Shown here: in pieces, positions 9,912-18,384 of the stretch
How positions within the stretch are numbered: the first letter of the stretch is position 1
How the letters are laid out: each line of letters starts with the position of its first letter
NCBI GenBank assembly: GCA_964515235.1
Contig: CAZEVO010000002.1
Coordinates: 1-64,000, forward strand
Direction: 5' to 3'
DNA from: OPU3-GD-OMZ sp964515235
Lineage (GTDB): Bacteria; Pseudomonadota; Gammaproteobacteria; Methylococcales; Methylomonadaceae
Length of the DNA: 64,000 nt
The notes under the pieces: generated by a model
What the model was told of the DNA's origin: nothing
Databases searched by the model: none
Seen by the model: the letters and a program-made list of their open reading frames with translations, nothing else
Made by a program: the position numbers and the translations under genes

Positions 9912-9934
9912 ACTCATGATCAAAATCCATGAGT
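9912..9934 (-). promoter_or_regulatory. inverted repeat upstream of sodB, possible operator
   Basis: ACTCATG and CATGAGT arms (7 bases, perfect) separated by 9 bases. On the minus strand it overlaps a TATACT -10-like element (9932-9937) and sits 35 bases before the sodB ATG. It could be an operator or a leader hairpin; no clear match to Fur or IscR consensus was seen. Confidence 0.4.
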
Positions 9935-10047
9935 ATAGTGAAAAATTCCTGAATAATACTGAACTGTTCGCCTTAAATCAACAACCACGCCATGACATTC
10001 GCTGTTAGCTAATTTATAATCCTTTTATTTAAATGAATTGATTAGCC

Positions 10048-10290
10048 ATGAGTCAAACTGAGAATAAAAACAAACCAACAGCAATAACGATTGAAGAAGG
10101 GAAACGTTACTGCTGGTGTAGTTGTGGTCTGAGTGAAAAAGGCGTTATTTGTGACGGTACACATAAAACTGCAGCTACCGAAAAACGCTCACTCTCTTTT
10201 ATTGCCGATGATAATAAAACCATTTTTCTATGTGGCTGTACCCAAACTAAAACACCGCCTTTTTGCGATGGCAGCCATAAATTTTTATAA
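10048..10290 (+). CDS. CDGSH iron-sulfur domain protein
   Basis: 80 aa with two CDGSH motifs: CWCSCGLSEKGVICDGTH (about residues 22-39) and CGCTQTKTPPFCDGSH (about 62-77). Each supplies three Cys and one His for a 2Fe-2S cluster, so two clusters per chain are expected, as in the MiNT-like bacterial class. No targeting signal; probably cytoplasmic. Members are linked to redox and iron-sulfur handling, but no reaction is known for this one. It lies 57 bases before the CYTH gene on the same strand. Confidence 0.93.
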   Translation: MSQTENKNKPTAITIEEGKRYCWCSCGLSEKGVICDGTHKTAATEKRSLSFIADDNKTIFLCGCTQTKTPPFCDGSHKFL

Positions 10291-10346
10291 ATCTACTGTA
10301 ACACTGCACATGCGCCCAAACGACAAAGTTACATTCTTTATCAACG

Positions 10347-10814
10347 ATGGGTATTGAAATAGAACATAAATTTCTTCTTGCTAATAACCTCTGGCGCGTT
10401 GGTGTCACTCGTTCAACTCATTATAAGCAAGGCTATCTCTCGAGTAACAGCAATGTATCAACCCGTATTCGCATTAGCAACACACAGGCATGGATTAACA
10501 TTAAAAAAGCCACTATTGGCAACCAGAGGGATGAATACGAATACCCTATCCCCTTACTTGATGCAGAAGAAATGCTCAAAACACTGTGCCAACAACCACT
10601 CATAGACAAAACCCGTCATCTCGTTCCTTACCGACAACACTTGTGGGAGATTGATGAATTCCACGGCGTGAATGCTGGTCTTATCGTAGCTGAAATTGAA
10701 CTCACCTCAAACGATGAAGTCTTTGCAAAACCAGACTGGCTTGGCGCAGAAGTCACTCTAGAACATAAATATTATAATAATCAATTAGCTAAACACCCTT
10801 ACTCGTCTTGGTAA
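10347..10814 (+). CDS. CYTH domain protein, probable inorganic triphosphatase
   Basis: 155 aa, a single CYTH tunnel-fold domain. The signature ExExK is seen at the start as EIEHKF (residues 3-8). Further charged strands follow: TRIRIS, INIKKATIG, WEIDEFHG and AEIELTS. Family members hydrolyse tripolyphosphate or related triphosphates, and a few make cyclic AMP; the short stand-alone form resembles the NeuTTM triphosphatase type. No ribosome site is obvious before the ATG. Substrate is inferred from the family only. Confidence 0.87.
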   Translation: MGIEIEHKFLLANNLWRVGVTRSTHYKQGYLSSNSNVSTRIRISNTQAWINIKKATIGNQRDEYEYPIPLLDAEEMLKTLCQQPLIDKTRHLVPYRQHLWEIDEFHGVNAGLIVAEIELTSNDEVFAKPDWLGAEVTLEHKYYNNQLAKHPYSSW

Positions 10815-10832
10815 CCAAAATGTTGTTAAGCA

Positions 10833-10871
10833 GCAACTAATGTTGTTTATTTACACTAAATAGTTGCTTTT
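10833..10871 (+). terminator. possible terminator after the CYTH gene
   Basis: Arms GCAACTA (10833-10839) and TAGTTGC (10861-10867) with a 21-base loop, followed by TTTT. The long loop makes it doubtful. Confidence 0.3.
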
Positions 10872-10925
10872 AAGACCTCAGTCGATTATAGTCCTTACCT
10901 ATCAATGGGTTATTTTCTATTTATC

Positions 10926-11624
10926 ATGAAGAAACTACTGACAATCATATTGTTATTATTTTCCTTTCAGTTAGCGGCAGGCGAGTATGCAGAAACTGTC
11001 ACTGATATTGAGCAGTCATGGGCTAAAATTTACTACAGCGCTAAGAAAAAACAACAATACAAACAATACAGTCAACTATTACATCGCATCAAACAACTCA
11101 ACACGACCTATCCAGATCAACCTGAACTGTTCATCTGGCAGGCCATCACACTGGCAACCCGCGCAGAACAAGAAAGCAGTTTTAATGCATTGTCATCAAT
11201 ACATCATGCCAAAGATTTATTAATCAAAGCGATTGCTATTAATCCAAACGCTATGGATGGCTCTGCTTTTGTAACACTGGGTAGTCTTTATTCTATGGTT
11301 CCCGGCTGGCCTATTGCTTTTGGCAATGACCAAAAGGCAGAACATTCTTTAAAAAAAGCGCTATCCATTAACCCAGACGGTATCGACAGCAACTATTTCT
11401 ACGGTGAATTCTTACTCAGTAAAAATAAACTCAGTCAGGCCAGTCACTTTTTCACTAAAGCAATTAATGCACCGGTACGCGAGAACCAGAAGTTTGCTGA
11501 TAACCAGTTAAAACAAGAAGCCCGCTTAGGCCTTGCCAATGCCAACGCTCGTAAAGTTAGCGGCAAAAAAGGTTTTTTTACTCGCCTTTTTCATTCAACT
11601 GCATTTGCAAAGATGACCCCATAA
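10926..11624 (+). CDS. exported TPR-like protein
   Basis: 232 aa from the ATG at 10926, chosen because MKKLLTIILLLFSFQLAAGE then gives a clean signal peptide with likely cleavage after AAG; an ATG 7 codons earlier is also open. The mature part is helical and carries TPR-like repeats, the clearest around residues 90-115 (AKDLLIKAIAINPNAMDG) and 137-160 (AEHSLKKALSINPDGIDSNYFYGEFLL). Likely periplasmic. The overall pattern resembles small TPR proteins of the TRAP-associated TatT type, but no transporter genes are nearby. Function unknown. Confidence 0.7.
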   Translation: MKKLLTIILLLFSFQLAAGEYAETVTDIEQSWAKIYYSAKKKQQYKQYSQLLHRIKQLNTTYPDQPELFIWQAITLATRAEQESSFNALSSIHHAKDLLIKAIAINPNAMDGSAFVTLGSLYSMVPGWPIAFGNDQKAEHSLKKALSINPDGIDSNYFYGEFLLSKNKLSQASHFFTKAINAPVRENQKFADNQLKQEARLGLANANARKVSGKKGFFTRLFHSTAFAKMTP

Positions 11625-11664
11625 GACAAGTATCAATCTATGTTCAAAATTTAAACCTAAACTT

Positions 11665-12636
11665 CTAATAAAAAGGCAGAGTCATTGAGGCTAATAATTG
11701 CTTACGTTCAGTAGCATCTGTTTCACACAATGCTTTTTTAACAATTTTACCAGTCAAGTGCGGCGCCAGTATTTCAATAAAACTTAAAATATAAGGTCGA
11801 ATATACTTATCCTTACGTATCGCAACATTGGAATAACTAGTACCAAATAAACTCCTTGCATCCATAGCGATTAAATCCGCATCTTCTTCTGGGTTATAAG
11901 CCATATTAGCAATGATTCCAACACCTAAACCAAAACGAACATAGGTTTTAATTACATCGGAGTCCACTGCCGTCAAGACGATATTAGAGGTTAATCCGGC
12001 TTCTGCAAAGGCTTCATCAATGCGGTGGCGCCCGGTATAGCCCATCACATAGGTGATAATCGGTTCTTTCGATAAATGCTCTAAGGTTAAGACCCGCTGT
12101 TGCGTTAATTGATGTTCTTTTGGAGTAATGACACATCGGTTCCACTGATAACACGGTAGTGCAACTAAGCCTTGTTCTTCACCTACCGCTTCTGTAGCAA
12201 TTGCCAGATCAACTTCACCGGTAAACGCCAGCCGCGCAACTTCTTTCGGCGAACCTTGGTGAAGTTCTAACTTAACCCTTGGGTAAATTGACTTAAACCG
12301 ATTAACCACCGCAGGCAATACATACCGTGCCTGCGTATGGGTGGTGGCTATCGATAACGACCCGGTTTGTCCTTGTGCCTGATTAGAAAACTGGTACAGA
12401 TCATCGACCCGATTTAAAATACCCATCGCCTGCCGGTGGACCTCTATACCACTATCGGTTAAGCCGGTTAACCGTTTGCCGTGCCTGATAAATAAAGACA
12501 GTTTTAACTCAGCCTCTAGCAGTTGTATTTGTTTACTGATCGCCGGCTGCGTCAACGCCAGCTGATTAGCGGCTTCTGAAATACTGAAATTGTGCTTAAC
12601 AATCGCCCTTAAAGCCCTTAACTGCGTTAATTTCAT
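11665..12636 (-). CDS. cysB: CysB-like LysR-type regulator
   Basis: 323 aa, the length of CysB (324 in E. coli). N-terminal winged helix-turn-helix (SISEAANQLALTQPAISKQIQLLEAELKLSLFIRHGKR) then an effector domain with the CysB-like ATTHTQARYVLP segment near residue 100 and TYVMGYTGRHRID near 198. CysB proteins sense N-acetylserine or sulfate-related signals and activate sulfur-assimilation genes. It is divergent from a TauE/SafE permease, which is consistent with a sulfur role. A Cbl-type paralogue is possible. Confidence 0.88.
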   Translation of the reverse strand: MKLTQLRALRAIVKHNFSISEAANQLALTQPAISKQIQLLEAELKLSLFIRHGKRLTGLTDSGIEVHRQAMGILNRVDDLYQFSNQAQGQTGSLSIATTHTQARYVLPAVVNRFKSIYPRVKLELHQGSPKEVARLAFTGEVDLAIATEAVGEEQGLVALPCYQWNRCVITPKEHQLTQQRVLTLEHLSKEPIITYVMGYTGRHRIDEAFAEAGLTSNIVLTAVDSDVIKTYVRFGLGVGIIANMAYNPEEDADLIAMDARSLFGTSYSNVAIRKDKYIRPYILSFIEILAPHLTGKIVKKALCETDATERKQLLASMTLPFY

Positions 12637-12737
12637 CTATATTCTAATGGGTTATATTGTAATAAATTAATATCAGTTTTATTTATACCCTATTTAACCT
12701 ATAGTAGCCGAACTTTTGATCAATTATTCATTAAATC
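12637..12737. promoter_or_regulatory. divergent control region between cysB and the TauE/SafE gene
   Basis: 101 AT-rich bases between two divergent start codons. LysR-type regulators commonly bind such gaps and control both sides. I see no single convincing T-N11-A palindrome by eye. Confidence 0.35.
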
Positions 12738-13529
12738 GTGGACATAGTAAATATTACCGCCGGTGCTTTAGTCGGCTTTATTGTCGGCCTAACCGGTGTT
12801 GGAGGCGGGTCACTGATGACACCGATTTTAGTCTTAGGCTATGGTATAAACCCTGCTGTTGCCGTGGGTACCGACTTGATTTATGCAGCAATCACCAAAT
12901 GTACCGGTATCTGGTTTCATCACCGTCACAACACCATTGACTGGCGAGTGGTCAAATACCTCCTGGGCGGTAGTGTTCCCGGCTCTGTAGTAACCATTGC
13001 TTACTTTAGTCACCATCAGGAACAACAACGGGCCATGGAAGATATGATGATGGCTACACTAAGTTTGATGCTCATTCTTACTGCTTGTTTAGTACTGTTG
13101 AAAAATAAAATTGCTGCACGGGGCGAGTACGCAGTAGGACGCAACTTGCGCACGCATTTACGCCATAAACGACCGGTTGTCACCACTATTTCTGGTATTT
13201 TTCTGGGTATTGTCGTCACCCTTTCTTCAGTTGGTGCTGGCGCTATCGGTACGGCAATCTTATTTATCTTACACCCAAAAAAATCTGCGATTAAAATTAT
13301 CGGCACCGATATTGCCCATGCAGTCCCCTTAACTCTGATTGCCGGTGCTGGTCATATGCACTTGGGCAGTGTCGATTTTAGCTTGCTCTCCGGACTACTG
13401 GTCGGCGGTATCCCTGCTGTATATGCTGGCAGTTTCTTTGGTAAAAAACTCTCTGACAAAGTTCTTCGACCCATGATTGCCATTATTCTTTTTTTAATGG
13501 GTTTAAAATTAGCATTCGCCTCAGTATGA
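12738..13529 (+). CDS. TauE/SafE family permease
   Basis: 263 aa from a GTG start, which places the first membrane span correctly (ALVGFIVGLTGVGGGSLMTPILVL). About eight membrane spans; the two family half-repeats are seen as GFIVGLTGVGGGSLMTP (about 12-28) and GIVVTLSSVGAGAIGTAIL (about 156-174). Such proteins export sulfite, sulfoacetate or related organosulfonates from the cytoplasm. Its position divergent from a CysB-like gene supports a sulfur compound as substrate, but that is inference. No ribosome site is clear before the GTG. Confidence 0.88.
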   Translation: MDIVNITAGALVGFIVGLTGVGGGSLMTPILVLGYGINPAVAVGTDLIYAAITKCTGIWFHHRHNTIDWRVVKYLLGGSVPGSVVTIAYFSHHQEQQRAMEDMMMATLSLMLILTACLVLLKNKIAARGEYAVGRNLRTHLRHKRPVVTTISGIFLGIVVTLSSVGAGAIGTAILFILHPKKSAIKIIGTDIAHAVPLTLIAGAGHMHLGSVDFSLLSGLLVGGIPAVYAGSFFGKKLSDKVLRPMIAIILFLMGLKLAFASV

Positions 13530-13598
13530 CTGTTCTTTTTAAGAGGTCATTCTGCTATGATTAATTAATTAACTATTAATTACTTTTAGGAATAAGTT

Positions 13599-13922
13599 AT
13601 GACCTTTGTTGTCACTGAAAACTGCATCAAATGTAAATTTACCGACTGCGTTGACGTTTGTCCTGTCGACTGCTTTCATGAAGGCCCTAATTTCTTAGTC
13701 ATTGACCCAGACGAATGTATTGACTGCACCTTGTGTGAACCAGAATGCCCAGCAGAAGCAATTTACTCTGAAGACGAATTACCAGAAGGCCAAGAGGTTT
13801 TTATTGAACTCAATGCTGAACTCGCCAAGACATGGCCTCTTATTACCGATGTTGGTGAACCAATGGAAGATGCTGAAGAATGGAATGGCAAAGAAGGTAA
13901 AATTGATTTACTCGAAAAATAA
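13599..13922 (+). CDS. fdxA: 7Fe ferredoxin
   Basis: 107 aa, like Azotobacter ferredoxin I and FdxA proteins. First cluster motif CIKCKFTDCVDVC (Cys 9, 12, 17, 21), with Cys25 in PVDC; second motif CIDCTLCEPEC followed by P. This pattern gives one 3Fe-4S and one 4Fe-4S cluster. The acidic C-terminal extension is typical. It carries electrons at low potential in the cytoplasm; partners unknown. AGGA ribosome site 8 bases before the ATG. Ends at a strong shared terminator. Confidence 0.95.
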   Translation: MTFVVTENCIKCKFTDCVDVCPVDCFHEGPNFLVIDPDECIDCTLCEPECPAEAIYSEDELPEGQEVFIELNAELAKTWPLITDVGEPMEDAEEWNGKEGKIDLLEK

Positions 13923-13947
13923 CGCCATACCAATTTTCTCAAGACAA

Positions 13948-13977
13948 AAAAAAGCCGGATTAAATCCGGCTTTTTTG
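13948..13977. terminator. bidirectional terminator, fdxA / alpha operon
   Basis: Arms GCCGGAT (13954-13960) and ATCCGGC (13964-13970) with a 3-base loop, an A-run on the left and a T-run on the right. It ends fdxA on the plus strand and rplQ, the last gene of the ribosomal block, on the minus strand. Confidence 0.92.
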
Positions 13978-14002
13978 TTGTCAATTAAGACCACTTCGAA
14001 CT

Positions 14003-14383
14003 TTAAGTGTCATCACTCACTGGTTCTGGGCGATCAACTAATTCAACGTAGGCCATTGGAGCTGTATCACCTGTTCTAAAACCACACTTTAAAACACGCA
14101 AATAACCACCTGGGCGATCTTGGTAACGCGGACCTAATTCTGCAAATAATTTAGCTACAGAATCTTTATCGCGTAAGCGAGCGAAAGCTAAACGACGTTT
14201 GGCTACTGAATCATTTTTAGCTAGGGTAATCAACGGCTCCGCAAAACCTCTCAGCTCTTTAGCTTTAGGGAGTGTCGTTTTTATGATTTCATGCTTAATC
14301 AAGGAATTAACCATATTGCTAAATAGTGCTTTACGGTGACTACTGTTCCTGTTTAATTTTCTACCTGTTTTACGATGTCTCAT
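14003..14383 (-). CDS. rplQ: ribosomal protein L17
   Basis: 126 aa. Starts MRHRKTGRKLNRNSSHRKALF, the invariant L17 N-terminus, followed by the family core LGPRYQDRPGGYLRVLK near residue 90. Binds 23S rRNA near the exit tunnel of the large subunit. Last gene of the alpha operon, 24 bases after rpoA, before the shared terminator. Confidence 0.98.
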   Translation of the reverse strand: MRHRKTGRKLNRNSSHRKALFSNMVNSLIKHEIIKTTLPKAKELRGFAEPLITLAKNDSVAKRRLAFARLRDKDSVAKLFAELGPRYQDRPGGYLRVLKCGFRTGDTAPMAYVELVDRPEPVSDDT

Positions 14384-14407
14384 TTCGACGTAAACCTTAT
14401 TATTTTT

Positions 14408-15415
14408 TTAAATATTATCGTCAATACGACGCGCTAAACCTTCAGGAGGCCAGTTTTCAAGACGCATGCCTAAAGTTAATCCTTTAGTTCCTAAAACATC
14501 TTTAATTTCAGTCAATGACTTCTTGCCTAAATTCGGTGTTTTCAGTAATTCATTTTCGGTTCGTTGAATCAAATCACCGATATAAAAAACGTTTTCTGCT
14601 TTTAAACAGTTCGCTGATCTAACAGTTAACTCTAAATCATCAACAGGACGCATTAGAACTGGGTCATATTGCTCTTCTGGCTCAACTGTTTCTACAACTT
14701 CAAGTTCTGAAACTTTTTCAAAATCGACAAAAACCGACAATTGATCATGTAAAATTGTCGCTGCCATCTTGATGGTTTCTTCAGGGTCAACCGTACCATT
14801 AGTTTCTAGACTTATAACTAGCTTATCTAAGCCTGTACGTTGATCAACTCGCGTTTTCTCAACCGCGTAAGCCACATTACGTATAGGACTATAACCTGAA
14901 TCAATTTGAATAGCGGTCACTGAAGACTGGTCAGTTGATTTTTTTCTATCAACCGCGGACTCATAACCACGACCTCCTTTTACAACCATTCTCAAATTGA
15001 AACTAACGTCCTGAGTAATGTTAGCTATAACTAACTCAGGATTAATAATCTCAACATCATGTGTTAATTCAATATCGCCAGCTAAAACTTCACCAGGACC
15101 TTGCTTTGAAACTTTTAATTCAACTTCTGTTTTTTCATGTAACACAATTGCTAGATTCTTAAGATTAAGAATAATATCAATCACATCTTCCTGAACACCC
15201 TCAATAGAGGAGTATTCATGTTGAACCCCTTCTATTTCGATCTCAGTAACGGCATAACCCGGGATGGTCGACAGAATTACTCTTCTTAAGGCACTACCCA
15301 AAGTATGACCATAACCACGCTCCAGCGGCTCAATAACAACTTTAGAACGACTAGAACTGATGGTTTCAACTTGAACCATGCCAGGTCTTAACAATCCGGA
15401 TAACGGATTCTGCAT
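14408..15415 (-). CDS. rpoA: RNA polymerase alpha subunit
   Basis: 335 aa. N-terminal assembly domain (about 1-235; RGYGHTLGSALRRVLL-like start seen as ERGYGHTLGSALRRVIL) and C-terminal DNA-binding domain (about 250-330) with LKAENVFYIGDLIQRTENELLKTPNLGKKSLTEIK in two stretches. The CTD contacts UP elements and activators. Fourth gene of rpsM-rpsK-rpsD-rpoA-rplQ, the usual gammaproteobacterial alpha operon order. Confidence 0.98.
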   Translation of the reverse strand: MQNPLSGLLRPGMVQVETISSSRSKVVIEPLERGYGHTLGSALRRVILSTIPGYAVTEIEIEGVQHEYSSIEGVQEDVIDIILNLKNLAIVLHEKTEVELKVSKQGPGEVLAGDIELTHDVEIINPELVIANITQDVSFNLRMVVKGGRGYESAVDRKKSTDQSSVTAIQIDSGYSPIRNVAYAVEKTRVDQRTGLDKLVISLETNGTVDPEETIKMAATILHDQLSVFVDFEKVSELEVVETVEPEEQYDPVLMRPVDDLELTVRSANCLKAENVFYIGDLIQRTENELLKTPNLGKKSLTEIKDVLGTKGLTLGMRLENWPPEGLARRIDDNI

Positions 15416-15437
15416 ATATGCAACCTCAATAAATCAA

Positions 15438-16058
15438 TTATTTAGAATAAAGCTCAACAACCAGCAACTCATTCATATCACTACCCAAATCAACACGCTC
15501 AGGGAGAGATTTAAATGTACCAGACATCGCTTTGACATCAACTTCCATCCAAATAGGAAAACCGTACTGCTCAGCAACTGTTAAAGCATCAATAATTCGT
15601 AATTGTTTTTTAGATTTTTCACGAATCGAAACAACATCGCCTGCAGTAACTTTTGCTGAAGGTATGTTATTAATTTTGCCATTGATTTCAATCGCTTTAT
15701 GAGAAACTAATTGTCTAGCTTCAGCGCGTGTAGCAGCAAAACCCATTCTGTAAACAACATTATCAAGACGTGTTTCCAGTAAATTTAACAAATTCTCACC
15801 TGTTGAACCTTTTTGACCGGCTGCAACTTTGTAATAATTTCTAAATTGTTTTTCCAGCACGCCATAGATACGACGCATCCGCTGCTTAGCACGAAGTTGC
15901 AGAGCATAGTTTGAAGGTCTATTTCGTCTGACACCATGCTGCCCTGGAGGTGTATCTAATTTACACTTTCCTTCTAACGATTTTCCCCGACTTTTAAGAA
16001 ATAAGTCAGTGCCTTCACGTCGACTCAGTTTACAGGTAGGTCCTAAATATCTTGCCAT
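15438..16058 (-). CDS. rpsD: ribosomal protein S4
   Basis: 206 aa. MARYLGPTCKLSRREGTDLFLKS start is diagnostic; S4 RNA-binding domain with RLDNVVYRMGFAATRAEARQLVSH near residues 95-118. Primary 16S rRNA binder that starts assembly of the 30S body. In E. coli it represses its own operon by binding the rpsM leader; here that leader looks too short for the same structure. Confidence 0.98.
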   Translation of the reverse strand: MARYLGPTCKLSRREGTDLFLKSRGKSLEGKCKLDTPPGQHGVRRNRPSNYALQLRAKQRMRRIYGVLEKQFRNYYKVAAGQKGSTGENLLNLLETRLDNVVYRMGFAATRAEARQLVSHKAIEINGKINNIPSAKVTAGDVVSIREKSKKQLRIIDALTVAEQYGFPIWMEVDVKAMSGTFKSLPERVDLGSDMNELLVVELYSK

Positions 16059-16079
16059 TTCTAAATTACTCCAAATTCT

Positions 16080-16466
16080 TTATACGCGACGTTTCTTAGG
16101 GGGACGGCAGCCATTGTGCGGGATCGGTGTTACATCAATAATACTGTTGATTTTGAAACCAATCGCATTCAGTGACCTAACAGTAGAATCGCGTCCTGGG
16201 CCAGGGCCTTTTATCATAACATCTAAGTTCTTAACGCCGTATTCTTTAGCTACTTCACCGGCTTTTTCTGCTGCAACTTGCGCTGCGAACGGGGTACTTT
16301 TTCTAGATCCTCGAAAACCTGAACCACCGGCTGTGGCCCAAGAGAGTGCATTACCTTTACGGTCTGTAATAGTAATAATGGTATTATTAAAAGAGGCATG
16401 TACGTGGGCTATGCCATCGGCAACTTCTCTTTTAATTCTTTTTTTACTACGGCTCGGAGCTGCCAT
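16080..16466 (-). CDS. rpsK: ribosomal protein S11
   Basis: 128 aa. Core VADGIAHVHASFNNTIITITD and C-terminal IKGPGPGRDSTVRSLNAIG, then DVTPIPHNGCRPPKKRRV-type tail. Forms part of the 30S platform near the E-site mRNA path. Between rpsM and rpsD with gaps of 21 bases each. Confidence 0.98.
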   Translation of the reverse strand: MAAPSRSKKRIKREVADGIAHVHASFNNTIITITDRKGNALSWATAGGSGFRGSRKSTPFAAQVAAEKAGEVAKEYGVKNLDVMIKGPGPGRDSTVRSLNAIGFKINSIIDVTPIPHNGCRPPKKRRV

Positions 16467-16487
16467 ATCTTATCCTCTTAACTGCTA

Positions 16488-16844
16488 TTATTTACGAATG
16501 GGTTTTCTTGGACCCTTTCGAGTTCTGGCGTTGGTTTGGGTTCTCTGCCCGCGTAACGGTAAGCCGCGTCTATGACGAATACCACGAAAACAACCTAAAT
16601 CCATTAACCGTTTGATATTCATCGTAACTTCACGTCTCAAATCACCTTCAACGGTCATTTTTGAAACCACATTACGAATTGATTCTAATTGCTCTTCAGT
16701 CAACTCACGAATTTTTACATCCGGTTTAATATTGACTTCATTACATATCTCATTTGCTGTTGTACGACCAATACCATAAATTGCAGTTAAAGCGATAACA
16801 GCATGTTTATGATCTGATATATTTATTCCGGCAATACGTGCCAT
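16488..16844 (-). CDS. rpsM: ribosomal protein S13
   Basis: 118 aa. MARIAGINISDHKHAVIALTAIYGIG start and C-terminal RGLPLRGQRTQTNARTRKGP are diagnostic. Located in the 30S head, contacts P-site tRNA and the 50S subunit. First gene of the alpha operon; a strong promoter is seen just upstream and a GGAG-type ribosome site before the ATG. Confidence 0.98.
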   Translation of the reverse strand: MARIAGINISDHKHAVIALTAIYGIGRTTANEICNEVNIKPDVKIRELTEEQLESIRNVVSKMTVEGDLRREVTMNIKRLMDLGCFRGIRHRRGLPLRGQRTQTNARTRKGPRKPIRK

Positions 16845-16885
16845 CTAACTGATCTCCTATTACAAACTCTCAAGTTAAGCGGGGA

Positions 16886-16914
16886 ATTATACCATCCCCC
16901 TAGTTTTAGCTCAA
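16886..16914 (-). promoter_or_regulatory. promoter of the alpha operon (rpsM)
   Basis: Reading the minus strand: TTGAGC (16909-16914), 17-base spacer, perfect TATAAT (16886-16891). GGGGA and TCCCC arms flank the -10. Transcription should start near 16879, giving a leader of only about 35 bases before rpsM. Its place between rpmJ and rpsM matches the known E. coli alpha promoter. Confidence 0.8.
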
Positions 16915-16921
16915 TAAAAAA

Positions 16922-17035
16922 CTAACCCTGACGTTGTTTATGACGTCCGTCTTTACAAATAACACGAAGGACACCATTACGTTTTATAACTTTACAGTTT
17001 TTACATATTTTCTTGACGGAAGCTCTTACTTTCAT
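16922..17035 (-). CDS. rpmJ: ribosomal protein L36
   Basis: 37 aa, found by translating the gap between rpsM and secY. It begins MKVRASVKKICKNCKV and ends GRHKQRQG. Zinc-ribbon ligands Cys11, Cys14, Cys27 and His32 are all present, so this is the zinc-binding (C+) form. Last gene of the spc operon, 26 bases after secY. Confidence 0.96.
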   Translation of the reverse strand: MKVRASVKKICKNCKVIKRNGVLRVICKDGRHKQRQG

Positions 17036-17061
17036 TAGCTTTTCCTATTTTCTAAATTAAT

Positions 17062-18384
17062 TTATTTTTTAAAATTTGCTTTCTTCATAATGCCATCATA
17101 TTGCTGAGACATCATCAACGTTTGAGCCTGTGACATAAAATCCATAACAACCACAACAATAATCAGCAATGATGTACCACCAAAATAAAAAGGTACATTC
17201 CAGTAAACAATCAGGAATTCAGGTAACAAACAAACACCCGTGATATAAATAGCACCAATTAGCGTTAGTCGAGTTAAAACTCTATCAACAAACATCGTTG
17301 TTTGATCGCCAGGTCGAATACCGGGTACGAATGCACCAGATTTCTTGAGATTATCTGCTGTATCTTTAGCATTAAAAACTAATGCTGTATAGAAAAAGCA
17401 AAAGAATATAATCGCTAAGGCATAAAACATCACATAAATCGGTTGACCTGGTGATAATGCCATTGATACTTCTTGCAACCAACCCAAACCTTCAACATCA
17501 CTAAACCAACCCGCAATAGTCGATGGAAATAAAATAATACTGGAAGCAAAAATGGGAGGAATTACACCTGCCATGTTTAACTTCAACGGTAAAAAACTAC
17601 TTTGCCCTGCATACATCCTTTTACCTTGTTGGCGTTTAGGATAATTAATGACAATGCGACGTTGACCACGCTCAACAAAAACAACTAAAGCTGTTACTGC
17701 TAAAGCAATAAAAAATAATGCAATAATAAAAGCACCATTAAGTTCACCCGTCCGAGCCAACTCCATCGTACCTCCGATGGCCGACGGTAATCCAGCAACG
17801 ATACCAGCAAAAATAATCAATGAAATACCATTACCAATTCCACGTTCAGTAATTTGTTCACCCAACCACATTAAAAAAACAGTCCCCGTAACAAGAGTAA
17901 CTGCCGTGATAAACACAAAATGAATACCAGGATTAACTACTACTGGCAACCCACCCGCTGTTTGTGATTGTAAAGCAATAGATACACCAATTGACTGAAA
18001 AGTAGCCAAGACCACGGTGGCATAACGTGTGTACTGGGTTATTTTCCGACGCCCAGCCTCACCTTCTTTTTTTATTCGTTCGACCGCAGGGACCATCACA
18101 CCCAATAGTTGCGTAATAATTGATGCCGAAATATAAGGCATAATCCCCAAAGCAAAAATACTCAAGCGCTTTAAAGCCCCTCCAGAAAACATGTTAAACA
18201 TGTCCAGAATTGAGCCTTCTTGTTGTTTGAACATTAAAGCTAAAGCTTCAGGATCTACTCCTGGAACGGGAATATGCGCACCGATCCGGTAAACAAAAAA
18301 AGCTCCTAGAACAAAAAATAATCTTGAGCGGAGCTCAGAAAATCGTCCTGATGAATTTTGCATTTGCGCTGCTGTAGTATTCAC
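17062..18384 (-). CDS. secY: Sec translocase channel subunit SecY
   Basis: 440 aa, ten membrane spans. Marks: YRIGAHIPVPGVDPEAL near residue 31, IMPYISASIITQL near 90, plug and lateral-gate helices, and the C5 cytoplasmic loop GIRPGDQT near 350. Forms the protein-conducting pore with SecE (also in this window) and SecG. The start is GTG directly after the rplO TAA, with a GAGG ribosome site inside the end of rplO; an ATG seven codons later is the alternative. Confidence 0.97.
   Translation of the reverse strand: MNTTAAQMQNSSGRFSELRSRLFFVLGAFFVYRIGAHIPVPGVDPEALALMFKQQEGSILDMFNMFSGGALKRLSIFALGIMPYISASIITQLLGVMVPAVERIKKEGEAGRRKITQYTRYATVVLATFQSIGVSIALQSQTAGGLPVVVNPGIHFVFITAVTLVTGTVFLMWLGEQITERGIGNGISLIIFAGIVAGLPSAIGGTMELARTGELNGAFIIALFFIALAVTALVVFVERGQRRIVINYPKRQQGKRMYAGQSSFLPLKLNMAGVIPPIFASSIILFPSTIAGWFSDVEGLGWLQEVSMALSPGQPIYVMFYALAIIFFCFFYTALVFNAKDTADNLKKSGAFVPGIRPGDQTTMFVDRVLTRLTLIGAIYITGVCLLPEFLIVYWNVPFYFGGTSLLIIVVVVMDFMSQAQTLMMSQQYDGIMKKANFKK

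Noticed and set aside
13556..13590. AT-rich TTAATTAATTAA palindrome before fdxA
   Set aside because: Low complexity; no clear stem-loop with a T-run and no known site.
16009..16575. 188-codon open frame opposite rpsK and rpsM
   Set aside because: Antisense shadow of three ribosomal genes with no own ribosome site.
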